A program made the position numbers and the translations under genes. Positions 1 through 11,000 of a stretch of 43,026 nt of DNA are shown here, piece after piece. Source of the stretch: Tieghemiomyces parasiticus (Eukaryota > Kickxellomycota > Dimargaritomycetes > Dimargaritales > Dimargaritaceae); contig JANBPT010000341.1 of NCBI GenBank assembly GCA_027575765.1, positions 1 through 43,026 of the forward strand, read 5' to 3'. The notes under the pieces were generated by a model that was given only the letters and a program-made list of their open reading frames with translations, did not search any database and was not told the DNA's origin. Within the stretch, counting starts at the first letter, position 1, and the number at the start of each line of letters is the position of its first letter.

Positions 1-1166
1 GGTACAGAGTGGTGGCAGCTATATTGAATAAAACTAATTTGACTTAGAAATCCTCAAAATAATTGGAGGCACCTGTAGAGTACAATTTTCCCCTTACTGG
101 AGGGCTACCGGAATTCGGCTGGCTAAAAATACCGCACTATTCGATATGAAGAAGCGTATTAAGGGGCCTGTCAAATGAGGCGTAAGGTGAACTTGAAACA
201 GTGGTAGGTCTGTACTTGCACCAATGAGAATATGCCGATGGGGACGACTCCAGTAACAAGGAGATGGGTGAGCAAGTGGATAAAAGGGAGGGTAGGGCGG
301 ATGAGCGAAGGTAGATGTAGGCCTGGACGCCATGTCAGTGACCACGTTTGTAAACTGACAATGTCGGGTTTAGTGGCAGAGACGGGGAGGTCGGTAAATT
401 TATAGATTAGGGGAAAGCTGAGAGGCGCATGACATTGGGCATGCCCGTTTGGGATGTGGGTTAGGTACGCTTTTGCCAGCCATTATATATGGCCACCGCG
501 GGCTAATTCATGTCATTAATGCTATCAACCGTGGTTCTGATAAACCATGCCCTACCGTGGATCTTCCAATGTCCATAATGGGACCTAGCAAGCCAACTGA
601 CGCATTGCTAAGTGCATACGTTAGCCGGGCTCTCTCGCGGTCACAAAGACACGTGTAAAGCCGCTAAAGTGTGTCTGCACCTAACATCAGAGACCTTATG
701 AAAACCTCGCACCCTGGTAATATAATTTTTCGCCAATCTAACCCACACGAGCTGAGCCAGTTCATCACCAAAGGGCCCCTACCACGCAACTTCGAAAACT
801 CTCAGCTTCTCTAGGTTTATCCGCTGCGTTGTGGCCTACGCCTTGTACCACTTGAGAGTACATTGCACTTACCATCTTTTAGTGGTCTCTTTGCCGCCTT
901 TTCCAGTGGACCTCTCTCACCCAACAACCCATTAAATTCGGGGTTTACCTCATCCGTAGATACTAACTTCATTCCATGACAAGTCGGGTATTACCTGATT
1001 GCTACGTATAGCTACCGATAGCTCCCACTTTTTTAAGAGCGTCCAGGTTCATCCTTTGTAATACCATGTTGATGAAATGTATTCTACATTACGCCGGCGA
1101 GCAGCTCCGCTTTAATATTAGTCTCTTTGTCAACCGCGCAATGTTTATGGGTTCTTAAGTGGTCGC
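1..1166. other. intergenic, no gene seen
   Basis: The stretch lies downstream of the subtilisin gene, which ends at 1167 on the minus strand. It contains only short open frames, the longest about 83 codons, without recognisable domains or coding-like composition. It is visibly less GC-rich than the neighbouring gene. I see no RNA gene or repeat in it. Confidence 0.6.
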
Positions 1167-3707
1167 CTACGGACGCTTTATGGTAAACTTTGGTGTGGTA
1201 TAGATGGTCGGGTTATCAGACGGGCCAGTTGGATAAAAGTACAGAATAAGAACGTACTTACCATTAGGCACGTTGAAAACATTAGTTGGTGTGGTATAGG
1301 CGTGGGCAGTACCATCCCAGCGGTAGGTATACAAGAAATTACTGGACGAGTCCATGTTCTTTTCCAGGTACCGGTAATGGCCATCGCCAGCGACTGCGTG
1401 AATAAGGGTTGGGGTGGCGGCCTTACCGATACGGATGCGGACGCGGTATATGGGAAGTTTTAAACGGAAGTAGACTACAGGGACGTCATTACCAACAAAC
1501 GAAAAAATGCTGCCGTCAGCGATAATTTGCTTGGTGGCATCATTTATCGTGTGCGGGTAGACTTTGCCCTGCCAGGTGGTATCGAGGACGGGGATGTCGG
1601 AAACGCCGTACACGTACCCGAGGTACGGAATGGTGAGGTTGTGGCCGGTGGATCCGGGTCTCGGGAAGAAATTAAGGTACCCACCGCCTAATAGGCGGTT
1701 ATTTGTGTCGTAATCGACGTACTCACACATCCAGGTGTTTTCAGTGGACGCCCCGGCTGATAAGGATTTCGTCCAAAAGTAGTAGGACGAGATGGGCTTG
1801 CTATCCACTTCATGGGGCGGTATGGCTACGGTGCCGTCCCTGAAGAAGGAGGAGACAGACTGGGCGCCGAAGAACCCAAAGCCGTATTGCACATTGCGGT
1901 TACTCGTGTTGATGAGGGTAAAAGTCAAGGATAACTTGTTGTCGATATTGTTGACGTACCCCGAACCAATCGTGTGCACGTTGTCAACTATAAATTCCGT
2001 GTTGTAGGCGTTGGCCGCATTGACAAGACCGCTTCCTTGGAGCGCCGGCGAGTAGGGAACCTTAACCGATCGGTACATGATGGTGGCCGTGTTGAGGATG
2101 CGCTGAAGGGCGGCGTTACGGTCCGGGGCCTTGCCGGACTGCTTTAGAAGCGCAAAGACACCTGCAATGTATGGTGCTGCCATGGAGGTCCCCGAATCGA
2201 GCCCGTACCCCCCGAAGGCTAGAGGAATGGTGGAGTAGACGTTGGAGCCAGGTCCCATGATCTCGGGCTTGACCTGACCGTCGGGTCCGGGCCCCCACGA
2301 CGAGTACCAGGACGGCACGATGGGGTTGCTGTTGGTGAAGGACGAAACGCGGTCGTTAATCTTGACGGTGGCTGCACCCATGGCCATCAGACTGATGAGG
2401 GACCGGCCGTCGGACTGAAGTAGCATGAAGCCGGGGATAGCATTGTTGTCAACATCGCCGACGTAGCCTGCGTACCCCGCTTGATTGTGGTACAGCGCCA
2501 GGGCGACTCCACCGGCGGCCTGCACGTTGGCGGTCTTGACCTGGTCGGAACACCCGCCGACCTGGACGAGCACCACGGCACCCGGGGCCGCAGTAATGGC
2601 ACCGCAGGCCAAGTCCGTCGTTGCTCCGGCATCGCGGGCGCGCACTAGGGGGACGTTGTCGAGGTTGAGCGGGGGGAAGTTGTGCTGTTGGTCCGAACGA
2701 GGAATGATGAACTTGATGTTGCCAACTGTGATGTTCATGGAGTGGGAATAGTAGGCGGGAAGGTCGACGGCGCCGACCGCGACACTCATGTTGCTGGTGG
2801 CCGGCGAGTTGACGGCCCAAAGGGTGTCAGCACCGTAGTTGCCCACGGCAGCAACCGCAATCACGCCCCGCAGGCCTAATCGGTAAACAGCCTCGTCTAC
2901 CATCATCGCGCTCCAGCCGCTCGGTGAACCAAACGACATGTTGACAATATCCATCCCGTCGGCGGCGGCCTGGTCCAGGGCGGAGACCACGAGATCATTC
3001 CTGGCGACGCCGTTACACCCCATGACACGGTAGATGCCCAAGGTGGCCTGGGGCGCGACGCCCTTGAACACGTCGTGGCTACCCGCTGCAATCCCCGCCA
3101 CGTGGGTGCCATGCGCGGAACACGAGGTGTAGGGGTCGTCATCGGGCTGGGGCTGGTTGTGTCCGTCGAAATTATCACCAACGAAATCGTACCCGTACTG
3201 GATGCGACAGCCGGAGGTCTTGTAGCAGCTCCCAAAGGCCGGGTGGTTATAGTCAATACCAGAATCGATTATGCCAATCTTGACCCCGGTGCCAGACAGG
3301 CTGTACTGGGAATGTAGCTGGTTGACGCCCGTGAACTGGTGAGCCAGAATGGGCATGGGCGGCATGGCGGTGGCTGAAGTGCTGGCCTGGGTAAAGGGCG
3401 AGTTGGGGGGTTTAATTGTGCGAATAGGCCAAATGTTCTGGGTGGTAAGCAGACTGGAAACTCCGTCCTGGTAACGATCGTCAAAAGCCACCCTGGAACC
3501 TTTAAATATGTTGGTGTAGTTTTGGGAGACGGCAAACGGGATACCGGCGTCCTGCATGTTTTGGACGAACTGAGCGGCACCGGTGTATTCGACAACGAAT
3601 ACATGATGGATCCGGCTAAGCTCGTTGATGGTGGGGTCAAGCTGTCCAATGGTGTGTCCGATGAAAGCAAGGGTGGCAAAGCCACCGAGCAGGGTGGTGA
3701 AGCGCAT
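1167..3707 (-). CDS. secreted subtilisin-like serine protease (S8) with PA domain
   Basis: This is an uninterrupted 846-codon gene for an extracellular or cell-wall endopeptidase of MEROPS family S8. Residues 1-22 form a signal peptide with a hydrophobic core after MRF. Residues about 35-95 resemble an I9-type inhibitory propeptide. The catalytic domain begins near 140: Asp148 in IIDSG, His199 in AHGTHVAG, the oxyanion Asn290 in AVGN, and Ser508 in SGTSMAAP. Between Asn290 and Ser508, residues about 350-450 look like a protease-associated (PA) insert. The last 280 residues resemble the Fn3-like tail of large Vpr/C5a-peptidase-type subtilases. All catalytic residues are present, so it should be active. 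The ATG at 3707 opens directly into the signal peptide. Such proteases are common in saprotrophic and parasitic fungi, where they digest external protein; the substrate here is unknown. Confidence 0.93.
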   Translation of the reverse strand: MRFTTLLGGFATLAFIGHTIGQLDPTINELSRIHHVFVVEYTGAAQFVQNMQDAGIPFAVSQNYTNIFKGSRVAFDDRYQDGVSSLLTTQNIWPIRTIKPPNSPFTQASTSATAMPPMPILAHQFTGVNQLHSQYSLSGTGVKIGIIDSGIDYNHPAFGSCYKTSGCRIQYGYDFVGDNFDGHNQPQPDDDPYTSCSAHGTHVAGIAAGSHDVFKGVAPQATLGIYRVMGCNGVARNDLVVSALDQAAADGMDIVNMSFGSPSGWSAMMVDEAVYRLGLRGVIAVAAVGNYGADTLWAVNSPATSNMSVAVGAVDLPAYYSHSMNITVGNIKFIIPRSDQQHNFPPLNLDNVPLVRARDAGATTDLACGAITAAPGAVVLVQVGGCSDQVKTANVQAAGGVALALYHNQAGYAGYVGDVDNNAIPGFMLLQSDGRSLISLMAMGAATVKINDRVSSFTNSNPIVPSWYSSWGPGPDGQVKPEIMGPGSNVYSTIPLAFGGYGLDSGTSMAAPYIAGVFALLKQSGKAPDRNAALQRILNTATIMYRSVKVPYSPALQGSGLVNAANAYNTEFIVDNVHTIGSGYVNNIDNKLSLTFTLINTSNRNVQYGFGFFGAQSVSSFFRDGTVAIPPHEVDSKPISSYYFWTKSLSAGASTENTWMCEYVDYDTNNRLLGGGYLNFFPRPGSTGHNLTIPYLGYVYGVSDIPVLDTTWQGKVYPHTINDATKQIIADGSIFSFVGNDVPVVYFRLKLPIYRVRIRIGKAATPTLIHAVAGDGHYRYLEKNMDSSSNFLYTYRWDGTAHAYTTPTNVFNVPNGKYVLILYFYPTGPSDNPTIYTTPKFTIKRP

Positions 3708-3818
3708 TGCTGACCGAGGGGGTTAAAAATGAATTAGACCGTTGAACATTACGTCGACTCGATGCGAAAGTGTGCGAGAGAGGAATGATACGGTGTTGCA
3801 AGTGCCGATTGCTTTGGT

Positions 3819-3828
3819 ATTTAAATAA
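3819..3828 (-). promoter_or_regulatory. TATA-like box upstream of the subtilisin gene
   Basis: The palindromic AT stretch TATTTAAATA lies about 112 bases upstream of the subtilisin ATG, in an otherwise mixed-composition region. The distance fits a fungal TATA element with a short 5' leader. It is assigned on sequence and position only. Confidence 0.4.
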
Positions 3829-3859
3829 GTATACATAAACCCCTGTCAGTAGGCTCTCC

Positions 3860-6800
3860 TGACTGTGACCCGGATTTCTCTAATATCTACCTTCTGTGCG
3901 AACCCGAGCGATGTGCAGCTACCGGGGCTTGAGAACGACAGGTGCCTTTGTGGCCTTGGGTCAGAATGATACCCGCTCACCTCAAAATTTCTCGCATGGG
4001 GTCATGAAGCTACTCCGCTCCACGCGGGTCAATCCGCAGCCATACATGGAACCAAAGGGGCCGAAGTGCGCTGCTGATCGTTCGCATGAGTCCCATTAGA
4101 GGAATTTTTCGGTGAAACTGGTGATTACAAAGTGGGAAATCACATATCTGACTGTGTGATGTTGTCCCATATTTATATATTACTCGTTCCTCCGCTAACC
4201 ACTTCGGTGGCTAATCCCATTTCAGATTTTTGGAATGACCCGCCGAGGTCAGCGACGGAAATACTGTGACCGAGATGGTAGTATTCAGTATAGCCATAGA
4301 CCTTGAATGCTGAAACGAGTCCAGAGAAACTTTAAGTGAAAGGCTTACGTCTCAACATGAAACGTATCGCGCTCAGCAAATGGACTGGCTCACAGGCTTT
4401 CAGTGTCATTATATCCTGGGGTACCACCTGACAAAACCCACATGCATTACCTGTAGCGATATTGCAATAATACTGGCTATCCCCCATCTTAGATAGCTCT
4501 GACACCGTAACAGATCATTGGAATTATACTGAAAAGAAGTGTATGTAAGGTCGGGTTGGAGCTATCCATAAGCAGAGTGTTTCTTCCTCTATCTCTATCC
4601 CTCACCAGGGTATATATATGTATAGGTATTCTTGCTTGCTATTCTAATTTCATCACCTACGCGAACCACGAGCCTTTAACACGCGTGGGCTCATTCCAGC
4701 GGGTTGGAAAGAGTTAAGAGCACCAAGTTATACTTCAGGCCAGCCCTGGCCATTTTCTAGACGGTAGTAGTATCTTATGAAGCGCCCTAATATTAGAGAA
4801 AATGTCAAGACGGGTCACTTCGTAAAAATAAGTTATTTATGTATATGTATTATATCGCTTTTACTAATATCCATCGGCTCAACGTTTCACTCGATAAAGA
4901 AAGCGACCAACACGGCTGTAGAGCAACGGCTGCACCACTGTGCCTTAAAACCACCTTCTTTATTTGAACTATACCTTTTCAGAGTGGCATGACTTTACTA
5001 TACAAGCTAAGCTCCCTTGTGGCGCGCTATGACCATTTGGTAACGCTTTCAGAGCTGCTATGTTCTAACTGAATTTTTTACCCACTATATCGTGTCGCAC
5101 CTTGCTTTATCCTGGCAACCCAGCGAACATTTACCCCTCCCCAAAGAAAAGCTTACATGCTGAAATCCAAGGCTCTGGTCGCCCAATAATTAGAGCTGCG
5201 AACACGACCGGGGAGTATTACTAGAAAATCCCAACCTGATGCAGCCTAAATATCTCGCCGCCATCGCCGTCTCCCATATGCCTTGGCCTTCTCCCAATGT
5301 ATAATAGTATCCCTGCCGCTTGGGGATCCTGTCTGTTGCTTTTCCCGAATCCCACAATGTACGGCGTCGGGAATGGTTGGGGAGCTGTTGAGTGGTTGGA
5401 TCAGCACAATGGGCGCATTTGGATTGTCAATAATAGAGAGTGGCAGCCCCGAGTGATCTCCTTACACCGAGCGGTTTCGTACCGGTTGCTTAATCTAGCC
5501 AAGGAGTTAATGGGTATTCAAAGTGGCTACATCTATGGAGGGTGTAATGCCAGGCTATTATTTGGGGATGAACTTGTATATTGGTATAGTCGATAGGGGG
5601 TGAGAGAAATTCGGCACATGGATCTAGAGAATTTCCAAAATAAGTCATCTAAAGCTTGGAAAGCTGCGCAGGATAATACTCAGGGTTTCTTTTTCAGGAC
5701 TATTGATCGCAGGATTATTACTATTTTTATACTTTACTAAGGCCGCGGCTGTTGTCCTATCGGATCGGCCAACAAAGGCGGAAAAACTTGTGCTGTAGGA
5801 AGCGGGTGATTGACGTGCTTTGGACGTGGCTATTCACACGCCTCATAAGCCTTTCCCCGACCATGTGCAGAGTCGGCCGCCACCACTCCCTCTAGAAAAA
5901 TGTTCTTAATTTTACCAGCAAACTGCCAGCCAGTGGTGCAACAAACTAGAGCCGTAGGATATTCTTCTAGTGTGCAGGTGACTTATATGATGGTAAACGC
6001 TGCGTCACGGACTTTGTCCTAGGTCATTCGCGTGGTATAGGTGAGTTAATGGGTTACTATAAGCCCAGTAGACTGCCCTAGATCCTAGCTGGATTAATCA
6101 TGTCGTTTTCATGACTGGCAAGACTCTGTCCATTAAACACAGTAGTGGGGCTAAAGGTGATTGGTATTAGCGATATTGGTATAGCCTCCTTCATTTGGCT
6201 ATCTGCAAAGTACAACAATGCCGACGTCACAGACGAGACCTGAGGTTCGCAGCTCATAAAACTAGAAGTCTCGGGTCTTGTATGGACGTACATGAAGTTA
6301 TGGTGTCAAGCCCGGCAAATCGACTGGCCTAATCGTTTCCAAACTAGGCCATTACGTGCGGCACAGTTTTCCCTCCATAACCTCTTCCTCATATCTAAGG
6401 GGATATCAGCAATAAAAACTTGTCAATGTTTTCCCTTATTCGGTACGTATGGAGCGTAATGGCTGCCCGTTTGAGCAATTCGACCGACTCTGTCTAACCA
6501 TGTAACAAAGCAGTTTTTGAGTTCGCTAGGATAGGTACTAGAGTACTTCAATTTCGGCTAGCTTCTACGGGCCTGAACTAGTATTCGGTTGTCTTCAGGA
6601 TCTCACACCTGGTTACTGAGTGTATCGAATGGTTCAGCTAGATAGACTTGGGCTGTACCCCCGGTGAAGAAGGTCGTTAGCAGGTGGCTACTGTCCTTGC
6701 TGGTATCCTTCCTGTCATTGCCAGTCCAACGTGCTACTGAAAGCGCATGACAATAAGGATATCATGGAAGATCCTGTCATAAATAAAGCACTGCAGCCCC

Positions 6801-8175
6801 AGTTCGTGTCATAGAACCTTCGCATATGGGTCAAGGCGAAGTGTGACAGACCCAGGTAGGCTTGCCACCGTTTGGCCGAGGTGCTATTCCTAATTATACC
6901 CAGATTTAGCTCCCGTCCAGCTGCCTAATGCTTACCAACAGGCACCTGCATTGAACTTCGTCATCAAAGGCCTATAGATCGTGTAGACGTTGGCAGACTA
7001 CTGGTAGGTGAGGGCATTGCAAGGGAAATTAGCGTCCAGTTTGGCAGCATAGTCAAAATTGGCATACTTGCTTGTGGTCCTGCAGTTGCTCGCTTAACGG
7101 GCATAATAGCAAATCAAATTTGGTCCGCTCGTGGTTTGTCGAGTCGGACATTCTAGTGAGGTGACTGTCAGACACTCTGATGCAAGGATTCGTCAGATTA
7201 AGTTCACCAGCTCATCAAATCATTCAATATATTTTCCCCGCCGGGGTGGCTGTAAGAGATCTCTAGCTTGAATATACCTGGCATACTTCTCGGCCCGTAG
7301 TATCCCTGAGATCCAAGGAGTCGGCCTACCAGTAAAACTATTGAGTATAATGATAGGATTTTCTTTATGAGACCGTAAGGGTTCGTTGAAATGTATAACT
7401 AGCGAGATGGTGGAACGATATCGGGTTGAGAGAATGTGGCAATAGAACAAAGAGATCGAGTTCGTGTTAGTTCACGCCAACTGCTCAAGCGAGTGAGACC
7501 GTAAGATCTAAAGTTAAAAGAATGTTAGGTCACCGGATAACGGTGGCAGGTAATGAAGGCCCAAGCGCACCAAGAAGGCCGGAACGAATGGGGAAAGCAG
7601 GCTAGAAGCCCACCTTCCTGGGACTTGCTCTCGCACACTGCTCTTAAGTCACTCAGCTATGGGCGGCATTAGAGCCGGAAGCATGGTGCTTTACACAATT
7701 GGTGCGGATAAAAAGCACGGAGTCGCCTGGTAACGGTCGACAGCCAGTAGAGGAGGAAAACACAAACGGTGATTGAACGCGTCTGGCGCTGAGTGTTAAC
7801 ATAATAGTGACTTACCTTACTGGACAGGGGGAGGATATCGTTGAAACGGCTATGGGTAATTAGAGGTTAGAAAGAGAAAGCTGATGAAGATAAGTGCTTC
7901 ACCATTCGAAAGGCTAATATATGGTGGTTGAGAGGTCGTGCGGTCGGTCCACTAAAAAAAGATTATACAACAGAACGCAGCCGTTAACCCAAGCGGTGGG
8001 GGGGGGGCGAGTGGGGCGAACGCGGAAAAATTTTCATTACGAGTCGAAAGCGCCTGGTGAGCAGTGCTGAAAGGGGGCTGAGGAGCTGAGGGGTGTGCAC
8101 GGGGTATAAGTGTGCCATAACGTTCCATCAAAAATTAGTCCCGCCCAGAACGCCAAGATCAATTTATCCACGTGA
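3860..8175. other. 4.3 kb intergenic spacer, no gene seen
   Basis: No open frame here has a recognisable domain. The longest, 99 codons at 5297-5596 on the plus strand, has no signal peptide, family motif or matching exon nearby. Base composition is clearly less GC-rich than in the flanking genes. A run of ten G occurs at 7998-8007, downstream of the oxidase gene. No tandem array, long inverted repeat or transposase fragment was noticed, though old relics may be beyond visual detection. Confidence 0.55.
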
Positions 8176-9764
8176 TTACAAATTCGACGGCAGCGTCATC
8201 ATCAGACATTGTGGCCCAATATCTGCGACGCTCGCACATCCCGTGAGGGCCATGCTTGTCTCGAGCTCCTCTTGAAGGATACCCAGTACGTCCCTCACCC
8301 CGGCCTCCCCGTCGACAGTGAGACCCCATAGCGCCGGACGACCGATAAAAACGGCACGGGCGCCGAGGGCTAGAGCGCGGAACACATCGACCCCGGTGCG
8401 CACGCCACTGTCACAGTACACTTCCAACTGACCGGCGGCACCATCGACCACGGCGCGTAGGGCATCTATGGTAGCCTGGACGGTATCGAGCTGGCGCCCG
8501 GCGTGGTTGGACACCCAGATAGCATCCACGCCATGTACGACGGCCAGCTCGGCGTCGGCACGCGTGAGGATACCTTTTAAAACGATGGGTAGATTAGTTA
8601 CTTGGCGTAGCCATGGTACCGCCGTTTTCCAGGTCAGAGTGGAATCCGTTCGATTGGATAGATCTTCGGTGATGGCCCGTGTGCCTGGGACCACGTCGGA
8701 GGTGGTTTTGGCTGCCAGCGCTGCCCGTTGGCTGGCGGTTAGGATCCGGGTCTCCGGTGGAAAATTGGCCAGGCGCCAGGGTTTAGGGAGGTGGAATCCG
8801 TTACGGGCGTCGGGAAGACGACGGCCGATCATGGGCGTATCGACCGTCAGGACTAGAGCCCGGTACCCGGCGGCCTCGGCCCGGCGGATGAGATCGGCCG
8901 AGACGGGCCGGTTCTGGTACAGGTACAGTTGGAACCAGTAGCTACAGTTCGGTCCGCCTTGGGCGATCACGGTCTCCAAGGGTGTGGTAGAATACGTGGA
9001 GAGCACCATGGCGCTCCCAAATTTGGCCACGGCTACCACCGCAGTGGGCAAAAGAGCAGGTTGGTGGCAGAGGATGCGGAAAAAATCGTTAGAGAAGATC
9101 GTCGGGTACAAAGTGCGATGAAGAGTGGGTCCGAAGGAAGGATAAACGGTGGTTTGGGTTACGTCGCGGTGGTGAATACTTACCACGCGAGACGGCCTCC
9201 TCCCCGTCCGGGTGAGCCATCTTTTGGAGCGCGCTGGGGGCAACACAGATTGGACTGGCGCAGGGATGGCCGAGGAGCGTTGTAGTCGTCGATATGTGAG
9301 AAATGTCCTTGAAAATACGTGGTCGGAGACGATACCTATATTGCGGACAACCGGCATCAACAAGAGAGGTGGATGGGCCCATATGCGGTTAATCTAGTGG
9401 AGTCCGTCTAACGCACAGGTAGTCCCGATGCTAACCAAGTGGTATACGGCAGATTCACCCTTAACAACAAAGCAAGCGGTTTCATATGAGGTTATTGGAG
9501 GTTGCCCGGTTGGAGGTAGGCTTTCGCACCCCTGTGCACTAGGGTCCTATCGTTATAGCCATTTAGAAGGAACATCAGTCCTCCCCTCCTCCGCCCATAT
9601 TGAAATAGCACTTACTTTAGGAATGCTCGGGTGTTGTCTTGCAGGGTCAGCATGTCGTTAGCACCCGCGGCATAATAATCCCAAACCATTTTGGGTAGCC
9701 GGTCCTTTGCAAGCGGCTCGTAGTCATTGACGCAAGTGGGTTTGGCTATGGCGTTGGGGGCCAT
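8176..9764 (-). CDS. FMN-dependent 2-hydroxyacid oxidase/dehydrogenase (glycolate/lactate oxidase family)
   Basis: Three exons, 9764-9616, 9335-9184 and 9032-8176, give 385 residues, close to peroxisomal glycolate oxidases (about 370). Both introns start GTAAGT, end TAG and keep frame. The enzyme oxidises an alpha-hydroxy acid to a keto acid through FMN. Exon 1 carries the N-terminal Tyr pair in WDYYAAGAND (30-31). Exon 2 carries the RPRIFKDIS and ICVAPSALQKMAHPDGE blocks. Exon 3 has FQLYLY (Tyr137), Lys253 in LKGI, the catalytic His277 with Arg280 in SNHAGRQLD, and the FMN-phosphate loop DSGVRTG followed by FIGRP. The usual form of the histidine motif is SNHGGRQLD, so position 278 is Ala instead of Gly. 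The protein ends in SNL, resembling a weak peroxisomal PTS1. There is no transit peptide or cytochrome b5 domain, so a Cyb2-type mitochondrial enzyme is unlikely. Substrate is unresolved. Confidence 0.9.
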
Positions 9765-10442
9765 AGCAGACGAATGGCGATCGAGGAGAGTCAGGCGGCG
9801 GTAGGGGGCGGGTTTCGGCGCAGTACAGATGGTCTAGAAATGGGCGATGGGTGGACGTAGTATTGGAAGTTTGAAAGGGAGTATTGCATGAGGACCTCTT
9901 TTAATGACGCCAGGTGGCCCTGGGAGAGGACCCTTGACTTGGCCTGCGTGGGGAACTGGACTGCCAGCCCTCTTCCTTAAGTCTAGTGCTACATAACCTC
10001 ACCCCTAACACCCCCCGCATGTGAGACGGCCTGGCCAGAGTAAGTGCCTTCTCTTTCCTGCGGGTTTCATTGAGTGTACAGTTTGGTTGGCATTCGTTAC
10101 ATTTGAATCGTGGCCACAGCCGAATCAGATCAATAGTCGCATTTGTTCATGATTTTTTTACTACTAAAAATAAGATATTTGCAACAATCGGGCAGCCAAA
10201 ACCGGTTCCTAATCGGTTGTTTGTAGCTTTCCTCTAGGCAGGGTAGTACCGCGGTGTGTCTCGTGAAGCACCTGTGCAGATGGACGGCCACTGCTGGGTG
10301 TTTCCGCTAAGTTGAAGACATTGCTGGCTGGGAGGCAAAAATACTTGCAAGCCGGGATACCAAAGCTGGCAATGCGCTCGAGATTGCGCATCCCGTACCG
10401 AAGCGAATCCTCGACCATTAGGCAAGCAATCTCTCCCGCCTA
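9765..10442. other. intergenic between the oxidase and the small secreted protein gene
   Basis: The interval contains the promoter side of the oxidase gene (minus strand) and the 3' side of the secreted acidic protein gene. Two overlapping minus-strand frames of 63-69 codons near 10209-10425 have no recognisable features. No RNA gene or repeat was seen. Confidence 0.5.
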
Positions 10443-10856
10443 TTATATGGCGTTTCTGCTCGTCGGTCCAACCTCTGCGGTAGCCCTGGAGTCGCCGTGC
10501 GAAATTGCGTTGGGGTAGAAAATTCTTGTATCGTCGCCGTCTTCGAGCTCAAATGCAAACACTCCATGTTCGCTATTGGCATCGTCATCATTATCGATCT
10601 CGGCCGCGTCCTCTTCGTCGCTGCCCATTAAGAAGTCGACCGAGTCATTGCACCAGGAATCGGAGTACATGGTTGAATAAGATGAGCCAAGGGAGTTAGT
10701 GGACGTCTCCTTCTGGGCTTGGGCCAAATCCACAGCCGCTTGGTTCTGGGTAGCACCGGACTGACTGCAGGTGCGTTCGTCCAGGGGGAAGCCGGCCACG
10801 GTGCAATATTGGCCCGCTAGGACCACAAACAGCAAGGCGGTGGTAATGTGCATCAT
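10443..10856 (-). CDS. small secreted acidic protein, unknown function
   Basis: This 137-codon single-exon frame starts with a clear signal peptide. After MMHITT comes a hydrophobic core, and cleavage is likely near the VAG/FPLDE boundary around residue 23. The mature part has two cysteines (about 30 and 69), a Ser/Thr/Gln-rich middle and a strongly acidic segment (about 78-110) rich in Glu and Asp. There is no transmembrane helix after the signal and no known domain. A TA-repeat TATA-like element lies about 130 bases upstream. A second protein of similar design is encoded at 37144-37584, and both begin M-[KH]-I-T with a TTAL core. The gene is judged real from signal peptide, compositional bias and promoter. 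Function cannot be named; a cell-wall or effector-like secreted protein is possible. Confidence 0.65.
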   Translation of the reverse strand: MMHITTALLFVVLAGQYCTVAGFPLDERTCSQSGATQNQAAVDLAQAQKETSTNSLGSSYSTMYSDSWCNDSVDFLMGSDEEDAAEIDNDDDANSEHGVFAFELEDGDDTRIFYPNAISHGDSRATAEVGPTSRNAI

Positions 10857-10988
10857 GGGCGGAGCAATGGGTAGCGAAGTGGATTATAGTGGTAAATTTA
10901 ATAGAGATGGGCACAGGCAGAACGTTAGACTTGTGAAGAAAGCACAAAGGGATGTGGTATAACGTAAAGGGTCGGTGTGAGAGCCGGT

Positions 10989-11000
10989 ATATATATATAT
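10989..11000 (-). promoter_or_regulatory. TA-repeat / TATA-like element upstream of the small secreted protein gene
   Basis: Six TA dinucleotides are followed on the plus strand by a short GT repeat. They lie about 133 bases upstream of the ATG at 10856 on the coding (minus) strand, a plausible TATA position. It could equally be a simple microsatellite. Confidence 0.4.

Noticed and set aside
5297..5596. 99-codon plus-strand frame rich in Trp, Tyr and Gly
   Set aside because: No signal peptide, domain, splice partners or coding-like base composition; expected by chance in a 4 kb spacer.
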